Shown here: one piece after another, positions 16,429 to 25,849 of the stretch
How positions within the stretch are numbered: the first letter of the stretch is position 1
How the letters are laid out: every line of letters starts with the position of its first letter
From: Terriglobia bacterium
GTDB lineage: Bacteria > Acidobacteriota > Terriglobia > Terriglobales > Acidobacteriaceae
NCBI GenBank assembly: GCA_020073185.1
Contig: JAIQFT010000028.1
Location: forward strand, 1 to 64,000
Length of the DNA stretch: 64,000 nt
Direction: 5' to 3'
Notes under the pieces: generated by a model
Databases searched by the model: none
The model's input: the letters and a program-made list of their open reading frames with translations, nothing else
Told to the model about the DNA's origin: nothing
Translations under genes and position numbers: made by a program

Positions 16429-17412
16429 ATGAGCGTTCGGCGGACGATTGTGGCAGTCATGGTTATCCTGGATCTTTCCCTGTTGGCTTCGGCGCAGCGA
16501 GGGGGCGTGAGGCGCGTCGGCGGCCTGATCCCCGAAGGCACGACGGTCGAGATACGGATGATTGACACTGTCACCAGCGAGACGGCGAAGGACGGCGACA
16601 CCTTCCATGCCACCCTGGAGCAACCGATCATGGTCGGCGCACGAACGCTGTATCCAAAAGGCTGCGACGTGACCGGAAAAGTCGCGCACGCGCATGCTTC
16701 GGGAAGGCTCAGCGATCCCGGTGAACTGGAACTGGTGTTGACGACCATCGCCATCGGCAGGTTTCGGTACCCGATGAACACCCAGCCGTGGACGCTCAAG
16801 GGCGAGTCACACACCAAGAGCACTGTGGGCAAGGTCGGCGGCGGCGCGGCCTTGGGCGCGGTCATTGGCGCCATTGCCGGCGGCGGCAAGGGTGCCGCGA
16901 TCGGCGCCGGCGCGGGTGCGGCGGCGGGCACGGGCGTCGCGGCGGCCACGGGAAAGAAGGAAGCAGTGGTCGAATCGGAAGCGGTGCTGAGCTTCGTAGC
17001 CTTAGCCCCGCCCGTGGAATCCGTGGAATTCGTAGGCAAGCCGGTGACGCGGCGCGATTCCGATGTTCACTCCCCTGACGATTCCCGTGGAGGGCCGCCG
17101 TTCAAGCCGGAATTCACCAACTACGACCGGCAAAACATCCGCGGATGCTTCAACGACACCTCGAACCCGCCGCCGGTAAGGGAGGAACGAGACAGCCTGC
17201 CTCCAGGACTGGAGAAGCAGGTCGAGCGCAACGGCACGCTTCCCCCGGGTCTGCAGGAACGAGCACAGCCGCTGCCGGATGTTTGCAGCGCGCGTTTGCC
17301 GCGTTTGCCCGTGGATTGGAGTCGGGTGGTACTCGGCCGCTTCGTGCTTTTGCTGGACCCGGACCACCGGATTGCCGATCTATTCAGCCTGGACGACGAC
17401 GAAGACAGGTAG
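16429..17412 (+). CDS. secreted glycine-zipper protein with LPPGL motifs
   Basis: 327 aa from the ATG at 16429, which follows a perfect GCAGGAGGA ribosome binding site; upstream in-frame codons are repeat-derived. A signal peptide (about 1-23, LLASAQ) precedes a domain beginning IPEGTTVEIRMIDTVTSE, similar in pattern to VirB10/TrbI-type beta domains. A glycine zipper follows (about 140-185: GAVIGAIAGGGKGAAIGAGAGA). The C-terminal third has RDSLPPGLEKQ and GTLPPGLQER, as in RcnB/DUF1236-like exported proteins. It is a paralogue of the lipoprotein at 50791-51480, which lacks the LPPGL tail. Role unknown, probably in the cell envelope. Confidence 0.82.
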   Translation: MSVRRTIVAVMVILDLSLLASAQRGGVRRVGGLIPEGTTVEIRMIDTVTSETAKDGDTFHATLEQPIMVGARTLYPKGCDVTGKVAHAHASGRLSDPGELELVLTTIAIGRFRYPMNTQPWTLKGESHTKSTVGKVGGGAALGAVIGAIAGGGKGAAIGAGAGAAAGTGVAAATGKKEAVVESEAVLSFVALAPPVESVEFVGKPVTRRDSDVHSPDDSRGGPPFKPEFTNYDRQNIRGCFNDTSNPPPVREERDSLPPGLEKQVERNGTLPPGLQERAQPLPDVCSARLPRLPVDWSRVVLGRFVLLLDPDHRIADLFSLDDDEDR

Positions 17413-17571
17413 GCTTCAGGCTCCCGGCGTCAGGTATCACGGTGCCTGGGACGGAATCTGTCATTGGGCGGCAAGCCGCATTTATGGCAGCAGGAGGGCT
17501 TGGCCGGACATCAGATCAGGCATATAGTAGGCGGCTCAACGACTCCGGCGCGTGGGGAGCAGGAGGTCACC

Positions 17572-18000
17572 ATGGCAGCGGTCAATAGTCTGATCAGGGA
17601 TCGGGAGACTTACCACGTCGAGGCCGAGCAGACGGTCGCCGAGGTGGTGAAGCAGATGGTGGACTGGAACATCGGAGCGGTGGCGGTGCTGCGTAACGGA
17701 GAACTCGCGGGACTGTTTTCCGAGCGCGACCTGATGAAACGCGTGGTGCACGAAATGCGCGATCCGCGAACGACCAGAATTGCCGAGGTGATGACGCGCG
17801 ACCTGGTGACGGTGCCGCCGGAATGCAGCCTGGAGGATTGCCTGGAATTGATGCGCGAGCGCGGCTTCCGCCATCTGCCGGTCTGCCAGGGGAAGCAGTT
17901 GCGCGCATTGATTTCGCTGCGCGACATTCTGGCTCATGCCGTCGTGGAGAAAGACGGCGAAGTGCAGATGATGAGGGCGTACATCGCGCAGAGCACGTAA
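17572..18000 (+). CDS. CBS-domain pair protein
   Basis: A 142-aa stand-alone pair of CBS domains (about 8-60 and 72-125). Recognisable cores are NIGAVAVLRNGELAGLFSER, then MTRDLVTVPPECSLEDCLEL and FRHLPVCQ. Such proteins bind adenine nucleotides and regulate other proteins; the partner is not evident here. I chose the ATG at 17572 because AGGAGG lies 5 nt before it. An upstream in-frame start would add an unconserved leader. A clear rho-independent terminator follows. Confidence 0.9.
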   Translation: MAAVNSLIRDRETYHVEAEQTVAEVVKQMVDWNIGAVAVLRNGELAGLFSERDLMKRVVHEMRDPRTTRIAEVMTRDLVTVPPECSLEDCLELMRERGFRHLPVCQGKQLRALISLRDILAHAVVEKDGEVQMMRAYIAQST

Positions 18001-18002
18001 AC

Positions 18003-18026
18003 ACAGTTTCAGTTTCGAGTTTCAGT
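18003..18026. repeat. spacer repeat F (AGTTTC units)
   Basis: CAGTTTCAGTTTCGAGTTTCAG directly follows the CBS gene stop. The same AGTTTC word recurs at 25768-25784. Confidence 0.7.
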
Positions 18027-18028
18027 GG

Positions 18029-18056
18029 CCGCGGAGGTTTCCGCGGTTTGTTTTTT
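18029..18056 (+). terminator. rho-independent terminator of the CBS gene
   Basis: Stem CCGCGGA/TCCGCGG with a 4-nt loop is followed by TTTGTTTTTT. Confidence 0.85.
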
Positions 18057-18063
18057 GGCCTAA

Positions 18064-18123
18064 AGGTCAGTCGGTCAGTTCGGTTGCTCGGCCTCACCTG
18101 ATACACCGGACGACCGATAGACC
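18064..18123. repeat. inverted GGTCAGTCGG-type repeats
   Basis: GGTCAGTCGGTCAGTTCGG (from 18065) faces CCGGACGACCGATAGACCG about 20 nt later in opposite orientation. It is another member of the spacer-repeat class. Confidence 0.6.
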
Positions 18124-18164
18124 GTTGGGTGGCCGCTGCGCAGGAAAATCGTGTGAGGTTCCAA

Positions 18165-18192
18165 TTGCGTGCGGCGGAGGTCGTTATACAAT
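18165..18192 (+). promoter_or_regulatory. possible promoter of glcDEF
   Basis: TTGCGT (18165-18170) and TACAAT (18187-18192) are spaced by 16 nt, about 20 nt before the glcD start codon. The -35 box is only a moderate match. Confidence 0.35.
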
Positions 18193-18211
18193 CCGCCTGC
18201 TTAACCCGCAC

Positions 18212-19651
18212 ATGCCGCGCTCACGGATCAGCAAAGAACTAACGACGATTGTCGGTCTCGAGGCGGTGCTCGACGGCGCCGAAGACCTCATGCTCTACGA
18301 GTATGACGCGGGGCTGTCCACGGGCACGCCGCAATGGGTGGTGTTCCCGGAGACGACGGAGCAGGTGTCGCAGATCGTGCGACTGGCGTCGCGGATGAAC
18401 GTTCCGCTGGTGCCGCGCGGCGCCGGTACAGGATTGAGCGGCGGCTCGATTCCGCGCGCCGGCGGCATTGTCCTGGTGTGCTCGCGCATGACCAGGATTC
18501 TGGAGATCGATGCAGCCAACCGGCGCGCCGTGGTTCAGCCCGGAGTGGTGAACGCGGATCTGTCGGCGGTGGTGGCGCAGCACGGGTTGTTCTTCGCGCC
18601 CGATCCGGCGAGCCAGAAGGCGTCCACCATCGGCGGCAACGTGGCGGAGAATTCCGGCGGGCCGCACACGCTGGCGCACGGGGTTACGGTGAACCACATC
18701 ACCGGGCTGGAAGTCGTGCTGCCCGACGGCCGCGTCGTGCAGATGGGCGGCAAAGCGGTGGATTCGTGCGGCTACGACCTGACGGGGTTGTTTGTCGGGA
18801 CGGAGGGAACCGTCGGGATCGTCACCTCGATCACGGTGAAGCTGACCAAAGTGGCGGAAGCGGTGGAAACGCTGCTGGCGATCTTCAACACCATTGACGA
18901 CGCGGCGAACGCGGTAGCGTCCATTACAGCCGGAGGCATCACGCCGGTCGCGCTGGAAATGCTGGACGGCAAGACGCTGCGCTGCGTGGAGGAAGCTACG
19001 CACGCGGGATATCCCATGGATTCCGGCGCGGTGCTGCTGATCGAGCTGGAAGGATTGCGCGAGGTGGTGACGGAACAGGCGGAGGCGGTGCGCGCGGTCT
19101 GCGAGCGGCACAACGCTCGCGAGGTGCGGCGCGCGGCCAACGAGCGGCAGCGGCAATTGCTATGGAAGGGCCGCAAGACGGCGTTCGCGGCGCTGGGCAG
19201 GCTGGCCCCGGCGTATTACACGCAGGACGGCGTGGTGCCGCGCAGCCACATCGCCAAGGTGCTGCGCTACATCGAGACGGTAGCGCAGAAGTGCAACCTG
19301 CAAATCGGGAACATCTTTCACGCCGGCGACGGCAACCTGCACCCGTGCATCCTATTCGACATGCGAGACCCGGACCAGGTGAAGCGCACGCACGAGGCGG
19401 GGCACATGATTCTACAGTACTGCGTGGATTGTGGCGGGACCATCACCGGGGAGCACGGCGTCGGCATGGAAAAGAACGAGCTGATGCCGCTGCTGTTCAG
19501 CGAGGACGATCTCGAGGTCATGAAGCGGGTGCATGACGCGTTCAATCCGAAGTCGGTGCTCAACCCGCAGAAGCTGTTTCCGACGCCGCGCAGTTGCCGG
19601 GAGACAAACATCGCGGGCAGAATCGGAGTATCGCGGTCAGCGCGATGGTAG
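18212..19651 (+). CDS. glcD: glycolate oxidase FAD subunit GlcD
   Basis: A 479-aa FAD-linked oxidase of the GlcD/lactate dehydrogenase type that oxidises glycolate to glyoxylate. The PCMH FAD-binding domain shows PRGAGTGLSGGSIP (near residue 70) and STIGGNVAENSGGPH. The C-terminal cap has the flavoprotein signatures HAGDGNLHP and TITGEHGVG. Start at ATG 18212; a longer frame from 18125 has no support. The last few codons overlap the start of glcE, and glcF follows, so glcDEF is an operon. The enzyme complex usually sits on the membrane and passes electrons to quinone. Confidence 0.95.
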   Translation: MPRSRISKELTTIVGLEAVLDGAEDLMLYEYDAGLSTGTPQWVVFPETTEQVSQIVRLASRMNVPLVPRGAGTGLSGGSIPRAGGIVLVCSRMTRILEIDAANRRAVVQPGVVNADLSAVVAQHGLFFAPDPASQKASTIGGNVAENSGGPHTLAHGVTVNHITGLEVVLPDGRVVQMGGKAVDSCGYDLTGLFVGTEGTVGIVTSITVKLTKVAEAVETLLAIFNTIDDAANAVASITAGGITPVALEMLDGKTLRCVEEATHAGYPMDSGAVLLIELEGLREVVTEQAEAVRAVCERHNAREVRRAANERQRQLLWKGRKTAFAALGRLAPAYYTQDGVVPRSHIAKVLRYIETVAQKCNLQIGNIFHAGDGNLHPCILFDMRDPDQVKRTHEAGHMILQYCVDCGGTITGEHGVGMEKNELMPLLFSEDDLEVMKRVHDAFNPKSVLNPQKLFPTPRSCRETNIAGRIGVSRSARW

Positions 19652-21015
19652 CGGCGGCGGGACTGGCGCGCGAGTTGGCGGCGATCGCCGGGGAACAGCA
19701 CGCGACCGAGGATCCGGCGCGCACGGCGGCGTTCGCGATTGACGAAGTCGTGCCGCGAGCCGCGGTGGAGCCCGGTTCGGTGGAAGAAGTGGCTGCGGTG
19801 CTGAAGTACGCGCACGCGCGTAAGCTGGTGGTGGTGCCGGCGGGAGGCTGCACGCACCAGCATACCGGCGGAATTCCCGAAAGGATTGACATCCTGCTGC
19901 GCACCGAACGGCTGAAGGCGGTGGAGCATTACGACCCCGGAGACCTGATGATCGGGGTGGGCGCGGGCACGACGTTGGCCGAGGTCGAACGCAAGATCGG
20001 GCCGCACCAGCAGATGCTTCCGCTGGAGACGTCGCAGCCAGAGAAAAGCACGATCGGAGGAGCGCTGGCGACGGCGGCACACGGCCCGCTGAAGCACCTG
20101 TACGGCGGGCTGCGCGATTTCTGCACCGGCGTGCGGTTCGTTACAGCGGACGGGAAGATCGCCAAGGCGGGCGCGAAGGTGGTGAAAAACGTCGCCGGAT
20201 ACGACCTGATGAAGCTGCTGATCGGCAGCTACGGCACGATGGCCGTGATCACCGGCGCGAGCTTCAAGCTGTTTTCGCGGCCGTCGCAGACGCGGACGTT
20301 CCTCGCGGTGTTCCCGCGTTTGGCGGAGGCAATGACGTTTCGCGACTGCGTGCTGCGCTCGCCGCTGACCCCGGTGTGTCTGGAGTTGGTGTCGCCGCAC
20401 GCGCAACAGATGCCCGCGGAAACTTCCCACCCTGTTGCACCAAACTCGGGAGCAGCAAGGGAAGGGCAAGCGGACGAAACCTGGCGCGTACTCGTGCGTG
20501 CCGCGGGAAGCGACAGGGTGCTGGCGCGGTATCGGGCAGAGTTAGGAGCGTTGGCGGTGACCAGCGAGATGGACGGCGAGGACGAGGCCCGGATGTGGCG
20601 CTACGTTGCCGAGTTCCCGCACATGCTATTTGAACGCAGTCATAATGCCATGCTGTTGCGCGTGGACGTCGCATTGCAGGACGTGGCGCCGGTGCTGGAA
20701 GCGGCGGAGCGCGCGGCGTTGGACAACAGTTTCGTGTGCGCGGCGACGGGAAGGATTGGGGCGGGTTCGCTGCTGCTGGGTTTCGCGCCGATCGCGGTGG
20801 ATCCGCCGTCGGCGATGCAGTACGTCAATGCGGTTTCGTACCTGCGCGGAATGGCGCCGCACGACGGATCGGCGATCGTGCTGCGCTGCCCGCTGGAGGC
20901 CAAGCGGCACTTCAGCGTATGGGGCAGCACACCCAATGATATCGGCGCGATGAAGGCGCTCAAGCGCGTGTTCGACGGCGAGGACATATTGAACCGGGGG
21001 AGGTTCCTGTTCTGA
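19645..21015 (+). CDS. glcE: glycolate oxidase FAD-binding subunit GlcE
   Basis: 456 aa with one FAD-binding PCMH domain: VVVPAGGCTHQHTGG near residue 60, STIGGALATAAHGP near 135 and KVVKNVAGYDLMKLLIGSYG near 175. These are typical of GlcE. It partners GlcD and GlcF in glycolate oxidase. The ATG at 19645 overlaps the end of glcD by 7 nt, indicating coupled translation. The middle region (about 265-285) is a variable Ala/Pro-rich linker. Nothing essential appears to be missing. Confidence 0.93.
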   Translation: MVAAAGLARELAAIAGEQHATEDPARTAAFAIDEVVPRAAVEPGSVEEVAAVLKYAHARKLVVVPAGGCTHQHTGGIPERIDILLRTERLKAVEHYDPGDLMIGVGAGTTLAEVERKIGPHQQMLPLETSQPEKSTIGGALATAAHGPLKHLYGGLRDFCTGVRFVTADGKIAKAGAKVVKNVAGYDLMKLLIGSYGTMAVITGASFKLFSRPSQTRTFLAVFPRLAEAMTFRDCVLRSPLTPVCLELVSPHAQQMPAETSHPVAPNSGAAREGQADETWRVLVRAAGSDRVLARYRAELGALAVTSEMDGEDEARMWRYVAEFPHMLFERSHNAMLLRVDVALQDVAPVLEAAERAALDNSFVCAATGRIGAGSLLLGFAPIAVDPPSAMQYVNAVSYLRGMAPHDGSAIVLRCPLEAKRHFSVWGSTPNDIGAMKALKRVFDGEDILNRGRFLF

Positions 21016-21044
21016 GCGCGAGCCCTCTCAATGCGGACCCTGGC

Positions 21045-22424
21045 GTGAGCGGCGTCGCACCAGCGGTGCATCCGCAGCACTCTAATTTCACCGGGCCGGA
21101 CCAGCCAACCTGGGATCTGTACTCCAAGTGCATCCATTGCGGGTTGTGCCTGCAGCAGTGCCCGACCTATCGCGTGCTGGGACGAGAGGCGGATTCGCCG
21201 CGCGGGCGCATCTACCAGGTGCTGCAGGTGGACGCGGGGCGGCTGGAAATCGGTGATTCCTTCGTCACGCATATGGACCGGTGCCTGGGCTGCCGGGCTT
21301 GCGAGACAGCATGTCCGTCGGGCGTGCAGTACGGCAGGATCCTGGAGCGGGCTCGGGCGGAGATCGAATCGAATTACAAGCGGCCGTGGCTGGAGCGGCG
21401 GCTGCGCGACTGGTTCTTCACCAAGGTGCTGCACCGCCGCAAAGGCCTGGAGCGGTGGGCAAAGTGGCTGCGGGCGTATCAACGCTCCGGGTTGCAACAG
21501 GTGGCGCGAGCCAGCGGCATGCTGAAGCTGCTGGGGCTGGATAAAGTCGAGGCGCTGGCGCCGCAGGTGGACAGCGTGTTCTTCTTTCCGCAGCTCGGGA
21601 TGCTGCACCCCGCTGAGGGCGAGTGGCGTGGCCGGGTCCTGTTCCACGTGGGATGCATTGCCAGCGTGGCGTTTTCCGGCCTGAATGAGGCGACGGTTCG
21701 CGTGCTCAACAAGAATGGGTTTGAAGTCTTCATCCCCCGGGGGCAGCGCTGCTGCGGGGCGCTGCAGGCGCACGCGGGATATCGGGAAGAGGCGCAGAGG
21801 ATGGCGCGGCGGAACCTGCGTGCTTTCTTTGAGCCGAACCGGGATGCGATTATCACCAATTCCGCCGGATGCGGCGCGATGATGAAGGAATACGGCGAGT
21901 TGCTGCACGACAATCCGAAGTACGGGGAACACGGGCGTGATGTGGCGTCAAAGGTCAAGGACGTGACCGAGTTTCTCGCCGAAGTCGGACTGCGCCCGCC
22001 GCAGCGTCCGCTGAAGGCGCGCGTCACCTACCAGGACCCGTGTCACCTGGCTCACGCGCAGCAGGTGAGATCGGCGCCACGCGAGCTGCTCAAGGCGCTG
22101 GGCGCCGAACTCGTGGAGATGGCGCATCCGGATTACTGCTGCGGCAGCGCGGGCACCTACAACGTCACCCAGAACGAGCTGTCCATGAAGATCCTGGAAC
22201 AGAAAATGGACGAGGTAACCCAGACACGGGCGGAGATCATCGCGACCGCCAATACCGGATGCATGCTGCAACTGCGGGCCGGAGTAAAGACGAGAGGGCT
22301 GCATGCGCGCGTGGCGCACGTGATCGAATTGCTCAATGAAGCCTACGAGGATCCGCTGGCGCCTGCTGAGGAACAGCACTCGCACCACCGGCGCAAACGC
22401 AAGAGGGAAGCACCCGATTCGTGA
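21045..22424 (+). CDS. glcF: glycolate oxidase iron-sulfur subunit GlcF
   Basis: 459 aa. Two 4Fe-4S ferredoxin motifs (CIHCGLCLQQCP near residue 29 and CLGCRACETACP near 80) precede two CCG-type domains (QRCCGALQAHAG and DYCCGSAGTYN), as in GlcF and GlpC. It transfers electrons from GlcDE to the membrane quinone pool. The GTG at 21045 is the earliest start after the glcE stop that leads directly into the family N-terminus; a nearby ATG at 21031 is out of frame. The C-terminus ends in a basic His/Arg/Lys-rich tail. Confidence 0.94.
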   Translation: MSGVAPAVHPQHSNFTGPDQPTWDLYSKCIHCGLCLQQCPTYRVLGREADSPRGRIYQVLQVDAGRLEIGDSFVTHMDRCLGCRACETACPSGVQYGRILERARAEIESNYKRPWLERRLRDWFFTKVLHRRKGLERWAKWLRAYQRSGLQQVARASGMLKLLGLDKVEALAPQVDSVFFFPQLGMLHPAEGEWRGRVLFHVGCIASVAFSGLNEATVRVLNKNGFEVFIPRGQRCCGALQAHAGYREEAQRMARRNLRAFFEPNRDAIITNSAGCGAMMKEYGELLHDNPKYGEHGRDVASKVKDVTEFLAEVGLRPPQRPLKARVTYQDPCHLAHAQQVRSAPRELLKALGAELVEMAHPDYCCGSAGTYNVTQNELSMKILEQKMDEVTQTRAEIIATANTGCMLQLRAGVKTRGLHARVAHVIELLNEAYEDPLAPAEEQHSHHRRKRKREAPDS

Positions 22425-22484
22425 TTTCGCCGTCCTCACTACAGAAACGGAAACTGAACAGCTTTATACCTGAGAGCACGGGCA

Positions 22485-22509
22485 ACTGACCACTGGTCAC
22501 TGACCACTC
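22485..22509. repeat. spacer repeat G (ACTGACCACT units)
   Basis: ACTGACCACTGGTCACTGACCACT lies between the convergent glcF and DUF255 genes. Its complement shares the core CAGTGGTCAGT with repeat B at 4743-4772, about 18 kb away. A GAAAC-type pair also occurs at 22444-22456. Confidence 0.75.
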
Positions 22510-22512
22510 TCT

Positions 22513-24642
22513 TCACGCCGCCTTGGCCATCAGGACATCGTGCAGGGCTCTGGCCAGATCGTCGGGGTCGGAGATGGGCGGCTGGCAGGTGAAATTGGAA
22601 CAGATGATCGCAATCGCTTTTCCTTCCTTGGCCGGAGGAAGATTGGGCACGGTGTCGGCAAAAGCCGGAGGAAGATTCTGCGGCGCGGCGGCGCTATCGC
22701 TGATCTTGAGCACCGCCTTGTTCACGGCGAAGGGCGCAACGGCGGCAGCATAAAGTTCCCGCGCGCGCTCGTCGTTGCCGGCCACCACCACTTGCGTGTG
22801 GCCTTCCAACAGCCACACCGCCGCTATTGCATAGGTGGAGGAAAACATGCCGTACTGTTCACACATTCCGGCGAATACCTCAAGCGTCTCCTCAGCTTTT
22901 TCGCGGTCACCCGCCTGATTGGTGTAGGCGTGCATGCGGAAGAGCGCAATGGCGGCGGCGGAGTTTCCGGCGGGCGTCGGCGAGTCTTGGAAGGGCTTGC
23001 GACGGGCGGTGAGCGCGCCGAGTGCGCCCTTGCTTTCGGAGTCGAAGAAGCCGCCGGAGGTTTGGTCGTGGAAGCGGGCAACCATGGCGTCCACGAGCTT
23101 GCGCGCGAAGTTGAAATAGCTGAGGTCGGCGGTGGCCTCGTAGGCGTCGAGGCAGGCAAGGGCGGTGAAGGCGTAGTCGTCGAGCATGCCGGGGACCTTG
23201 CAGTGCGTGGCCTCGGGGTCGGCATAGGCGAGGACGTGCATGAGTCGCCCATCGGTGCTCCAGGCTTCCGAGAGGATGCGGTCGAGGGAGCGCAGCGCGA
23301 AGTGGCGGGCGTCTTCCAGCGACAACACGCGCGCAGCCTCGAGGTAAGCGGAGATGCAGAGCGCGTTCCAGCCGACGTAAATCGTCTTGTCAATGAAGGG
23401 CGTGGGCCGGGCCAGGCGCGCGGCATAGAGTTTTTCCCTGGCCGAATCGAGCAGGGCGGAGATGCGGTCGCGGTTCATGCCGGTGCGCACGCCGATCTCT
23501 TCGATGGGAGTGCGCACGTAGAGCACGTTCTTCTCCGGACTGTGCTGCATCTCGCCGACTTCGTTGATGTCGTAATAAAGCTGTGCCACCTTGAGCTCGT
23601 CTTCGCTAAGCACGGCGCGAGCTTCCTCCAAGGTCCAAGTGAAGTAGTCGCCGTCGTCCTCGAGGTCGATGTCGGCGTCCTGGGAGGCGTAGAAGCCGCC
23701 CTCGGTGCGGTCACTGAGCCAGGCGTCCATCCAGCGGATGATGTCGCGGGCGACGGCGGCGAACAACGCATTCCCGGTGGCCTGGTAGCCGTGCACGTAA
23801 TTCTTGAGCAGCTCGGAATTGTCGTAGGACATTTTTTCGAAGTGCGGCACCACCCAGCGCTCGTCCACCGAGTAGCGATGGAAGCCGCCGGCTAGCTGAT
23901 CGTAGACGCCGCCGCGCGCCATGTGTTCGAGCGTGGTGGTGATGACCTCCTGCAGGTGTACGTCGCCGGTGCGCGAGTAAAGGTGGACGATCAAGTCCAT
24001 GGTCGAGGGGTGGGGAAATTTGGGCGCGCTGCCGAAGCCGCCGTGGTCGGCATCGAAAATCTTCAGAGCGGAGGCGACGACGGTGCGCACGATGTTCGGC
24101 GGAACCGAGCCGCCGCTCCCGGCAAACGATTCGGCGTGACCGATGGTGTTGAGCACCATGTCCGCCTGCTGGGTGACTTCGTCGCGCTTGGCGCGAAAAG
24201 CGTCGGCGATGGCCGCCAGCACGCGCTTGAAGCCGGGGCGTCCCCAGTGATCGTCGGGTGGAAAGTAGGTGCCACCGTAGAACGGTTTGCCTTCCGGGGT
24301 GAGAAAAGCGGTGAGCGGCCAGCCGCCCTGTCCGGTCATGGCCTGGACGGCGGCCTGGTAGCGGCTGTCAATGTCGGGACGCTCGTCGCGGTCCACCTTC
24401 ACGGCGATGAAGTTCTCGTTGACGATGCGCGCGATTTCGGGATCGTCGTAGGACTCGCGGTCCATGACGTGGCACCAGTGACACCAGACGGCGCCGATAT
24501 CGAGCAAGATGGGCTTGTTCTCGCGCTGGGCGGCGGCGAAGGCTTCCTCGCCCCATTGAAACCAGCGGATGGGCTGGTGCATGGCGGAGCGCAAATAGGC
24601 GGAGGAGGCGCGGGCAAGGGAGTTCGCAACGTCGTGTGCCAT
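22513..24642 (-). CDS. DUF255 thioredoxin-domain protein (YyaL/SSP411 family)
   Basis: A 709-aa cytoplasmic protein. An N-terminal thioredoxin-like domain (DUF255) carries the redox motif CHWC at residues 54-57 ([15 protein letters not shown]). Family segments [23 protein letters not shown] follow. The remaining 500 residues form an (alpha/alpha)6 barrel like that of carbohydrate epimerases, including [15 protein letters not shown] and HFEKMSYDN. The biological substrate is not known. The start ATG is well defined by the conserved N-terminus ([19 protein letters not shown]). It is convergent with glcF and followed upstream by the M20 peptidase on the same strand with a gap of about 100 bp. 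Confidence 0.93.
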   Translation of the reverse strand: MAHDVANSLARASSAYLRSAMHQPIRWFQWGEEAFAAAQRENKPILLDIGAVWCHWCHVMDRESYDDPEIARIVNENFIAVKVDRDERPDIDSRYQAAVQAMTGQGGWPLTAFLTPEGKPFYGGTYFPPDDHWGRPGFKRVLAAIADAFRAKRDEVTQQADMVLNTIGHAESFAGSGGSVPPNIVRTVVASALKIFDADHGGFGSAPKFPHPSTMDLIVHLYSRTGDVHLQEVITTTLEHMARGGVYDQLAGGFHRYSVDERWVVPHFEKMSYDNSELLKNYVHGYQATGNALFAAVARDIIRWMDAWLSDRTEGGFYASQDADIDLEDDGDYFTWTLEEARAVLSEDELKVAQLYYDINEVGEMQHSPEKNVLYVRTPIEEIGVRTGMNRDRISALLDSAREKLYAARLARPTPFIDKTIYVGWNALCISAYLEAARVLSLEDARHFALRSLDRILSEAWSTDGRLMHVLAYADPEATHCKVPGMLDDYAFTALACLDAYEATADLSYFNFARKLVDAMVARFHDQTSGGFFDSESKGALGALTARRKPFQDSPTPAGNSAAAIALFRMHAYTNQAGDREKAEETLEVFAGMCEQYGMFSSTYAIAAVWLLEGHTQVVVAGNDERARELYAAAVAPFAVNKAVLKISDSAAAPQNLPPAFADTVPNLPPAKEGKAIAIICSNFTCQPPISDPDDLARALHDVLMAKAA

Positions 24643-24690
24643 GGCAAGGGTTAGAGTACTCCGTTGGCGAGGAAGATGCGAAGAGCAGGC

Positions 24691-24754
24691 AGCTCGTACC
24701 TGGTAGCTCGGCGAAGCACACGGGCAGAGTCGTTTTCCCAGCTACCAGCTACTG
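24691..24754. repeat. spacer repeat H (inverted GTAGCTGG-type)
   Basis: AGCTCGTACCTGGTAGCTCGG (24691-24711) and CCAGCTACCAGCTACTG (24738-24754) are inverted relatives. They flank about 25 bp between the M20 peptidase and DUF255 genes. Confidence 0.6.
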
Positions 24755-25747
24755 TCGCATCAGCCGTCGCGCGACGTCGGCGTACAGATCCACGGCGGCC
24801 AGCAGTTCTTTCTTCTCGACGTGCTCGTTGGCCGTGTGGGCGACGTGGATGGAACCAGGGCCGAGGAGCAGCGGTTCGCCCCAGTTGGTAAGCGAAGGGA
24901 CGTCGGTGGCGAAAGCGGCAACCATGGTGGGGAAGCCGTCGAGGGTGCGCAGGCGAAGGAAGGGCAGTTCCAGGCCCCATGCCACGCGGACGAGCGGTTC
25001 GGCGGCGGCGACGATCTGGCGCTTCAGTTCGTCGGAAGGGCCGATCATGCGGTACATGAGCTCGGCATGGGCGCAGTCGGCAATGACGTTGGGCGCGCGG
25101 CCGCCGTCAATCAGGCCGATGTTGAGCGTGCACGGGCCCAGGTCTTCGTCGCGGGGCAGGGGAATGCGGCGGACGCGCTCGAGGGCATCGAGCAATTTCT
25201 CGATCGCGGATTCGCCGAGTTCGGGATAGGCGGAGTGCGCCATGCGGCCTTCGGCAAAAAATTCCACCCGCACGGCGCCCTTGGTGGCGCGAGCGATGCG
25301 GTTGTCGGTGGGTTCTCCATTGATGAGGAAGCGCCCGCCGGTGGGGCGCTCGTTGGCGAACTTCGCGCCCGCGCTGTTGCGCTCTTCGCCGACCACGAAC
25401 AGCAGGCCGGCGGCGAGGCCGTCGCGGCGAAGTTTTTCGGCGGCGGCGACCTGGGCGGCGATGATGCCCTTGGCGTCGCAGGCGCCGCGGCCGTGGATGC
25501 GCGTTTCGTCTTCGCTCGATGGAAAGAAGGGCGGGACAGTGTCCATGTGGGTAGAGAAGAAAACGTCGGGACGCGGCTGGCCGGGCGGGACGGCGTAGAC
25601 GTTGAAGCGGTCCGCCTCAACCGTATCGAGGCGGGCGTCGTAACCGAGGTCGCGGAGGCGGCGGTGGAGGAACTGGCCGACCGCGCCCTCGTTTCCGGTG
25701 ACCGACTCGATGTCAACTAGCTCGCGGGTGAAGGCGAACAGATCCAT
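24749..25747 (-). CDS. M20 family metallopeptidase (ArgE/DapE-like)
   Basis: A 332-aa zinc-dependent amidohydrolase. Metal and catalytic residues are visible: His67 and Asp69 in STHMDTVP, Asp91 in GACDAKG, Glu121-Glu122 in VVGEERNS, and a C-terminal His in HVAHTANEH. The family removes acyl groups from amino acids (acetylornithine, succinyl-diaminopimelate, acetyl-lysine); the exact substrate is open. The frame extends to 26158, but the conserved N-terminus (MDLFAFTRELVDIESVTG) fixes the start at 25747. No arginine or lysine biosynthesis genes are adjacent. Confidence 0.9.
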   Translation of the reverse strand: MDLFAFTRELVDIESVTGNEGAVGQFLHRRLRDLGYDARLDTVEADRFNVYAVPPGQPRPDVFFSTHMDTVPPFFPSSEDETRIHGRGACDAKGIIAAQVAAAEKLRRDGLAAGLLFVVGEERNSAGAKFANERPTGGRFLINGEPTDNRIARATKGAVRVEFFAEGRMAHSAYPELGESAIEKLLDALERVRRIPLPRDEDLGPCTLNIGLIDGGRAPNVIADCAHAELMYRMIGPSDELKRQIVAAAEPLVRVAWGLELPFLRLRTLDGFPTMVAAFATDVPSLTNWGEPLLLGPGSIHVAHTANEHVEKKELLAAVDLYADVARRLMRQ

Positions 25748-25767
25748 GCGCAAGAGGATAACAGGGA

Positions 25768-25784
25768 CAGTTTCAGTTTCAGTT
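25768..25784. repeat. spacer repeat I (AGTTTC units)
   Basis: ACAGTTTCAGTTTCAGTT lies upstream of the M20 peptidase and shares its unit with repeat F at 18003-18026. Confidence 0.6.
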
Positions 25785-25849
25785 GGCCGGCTGCGGTCCT
25801 TACAGACAGCAGAGACGGTTAGGAGTGTCGGCGCGACTACAATGCTGCG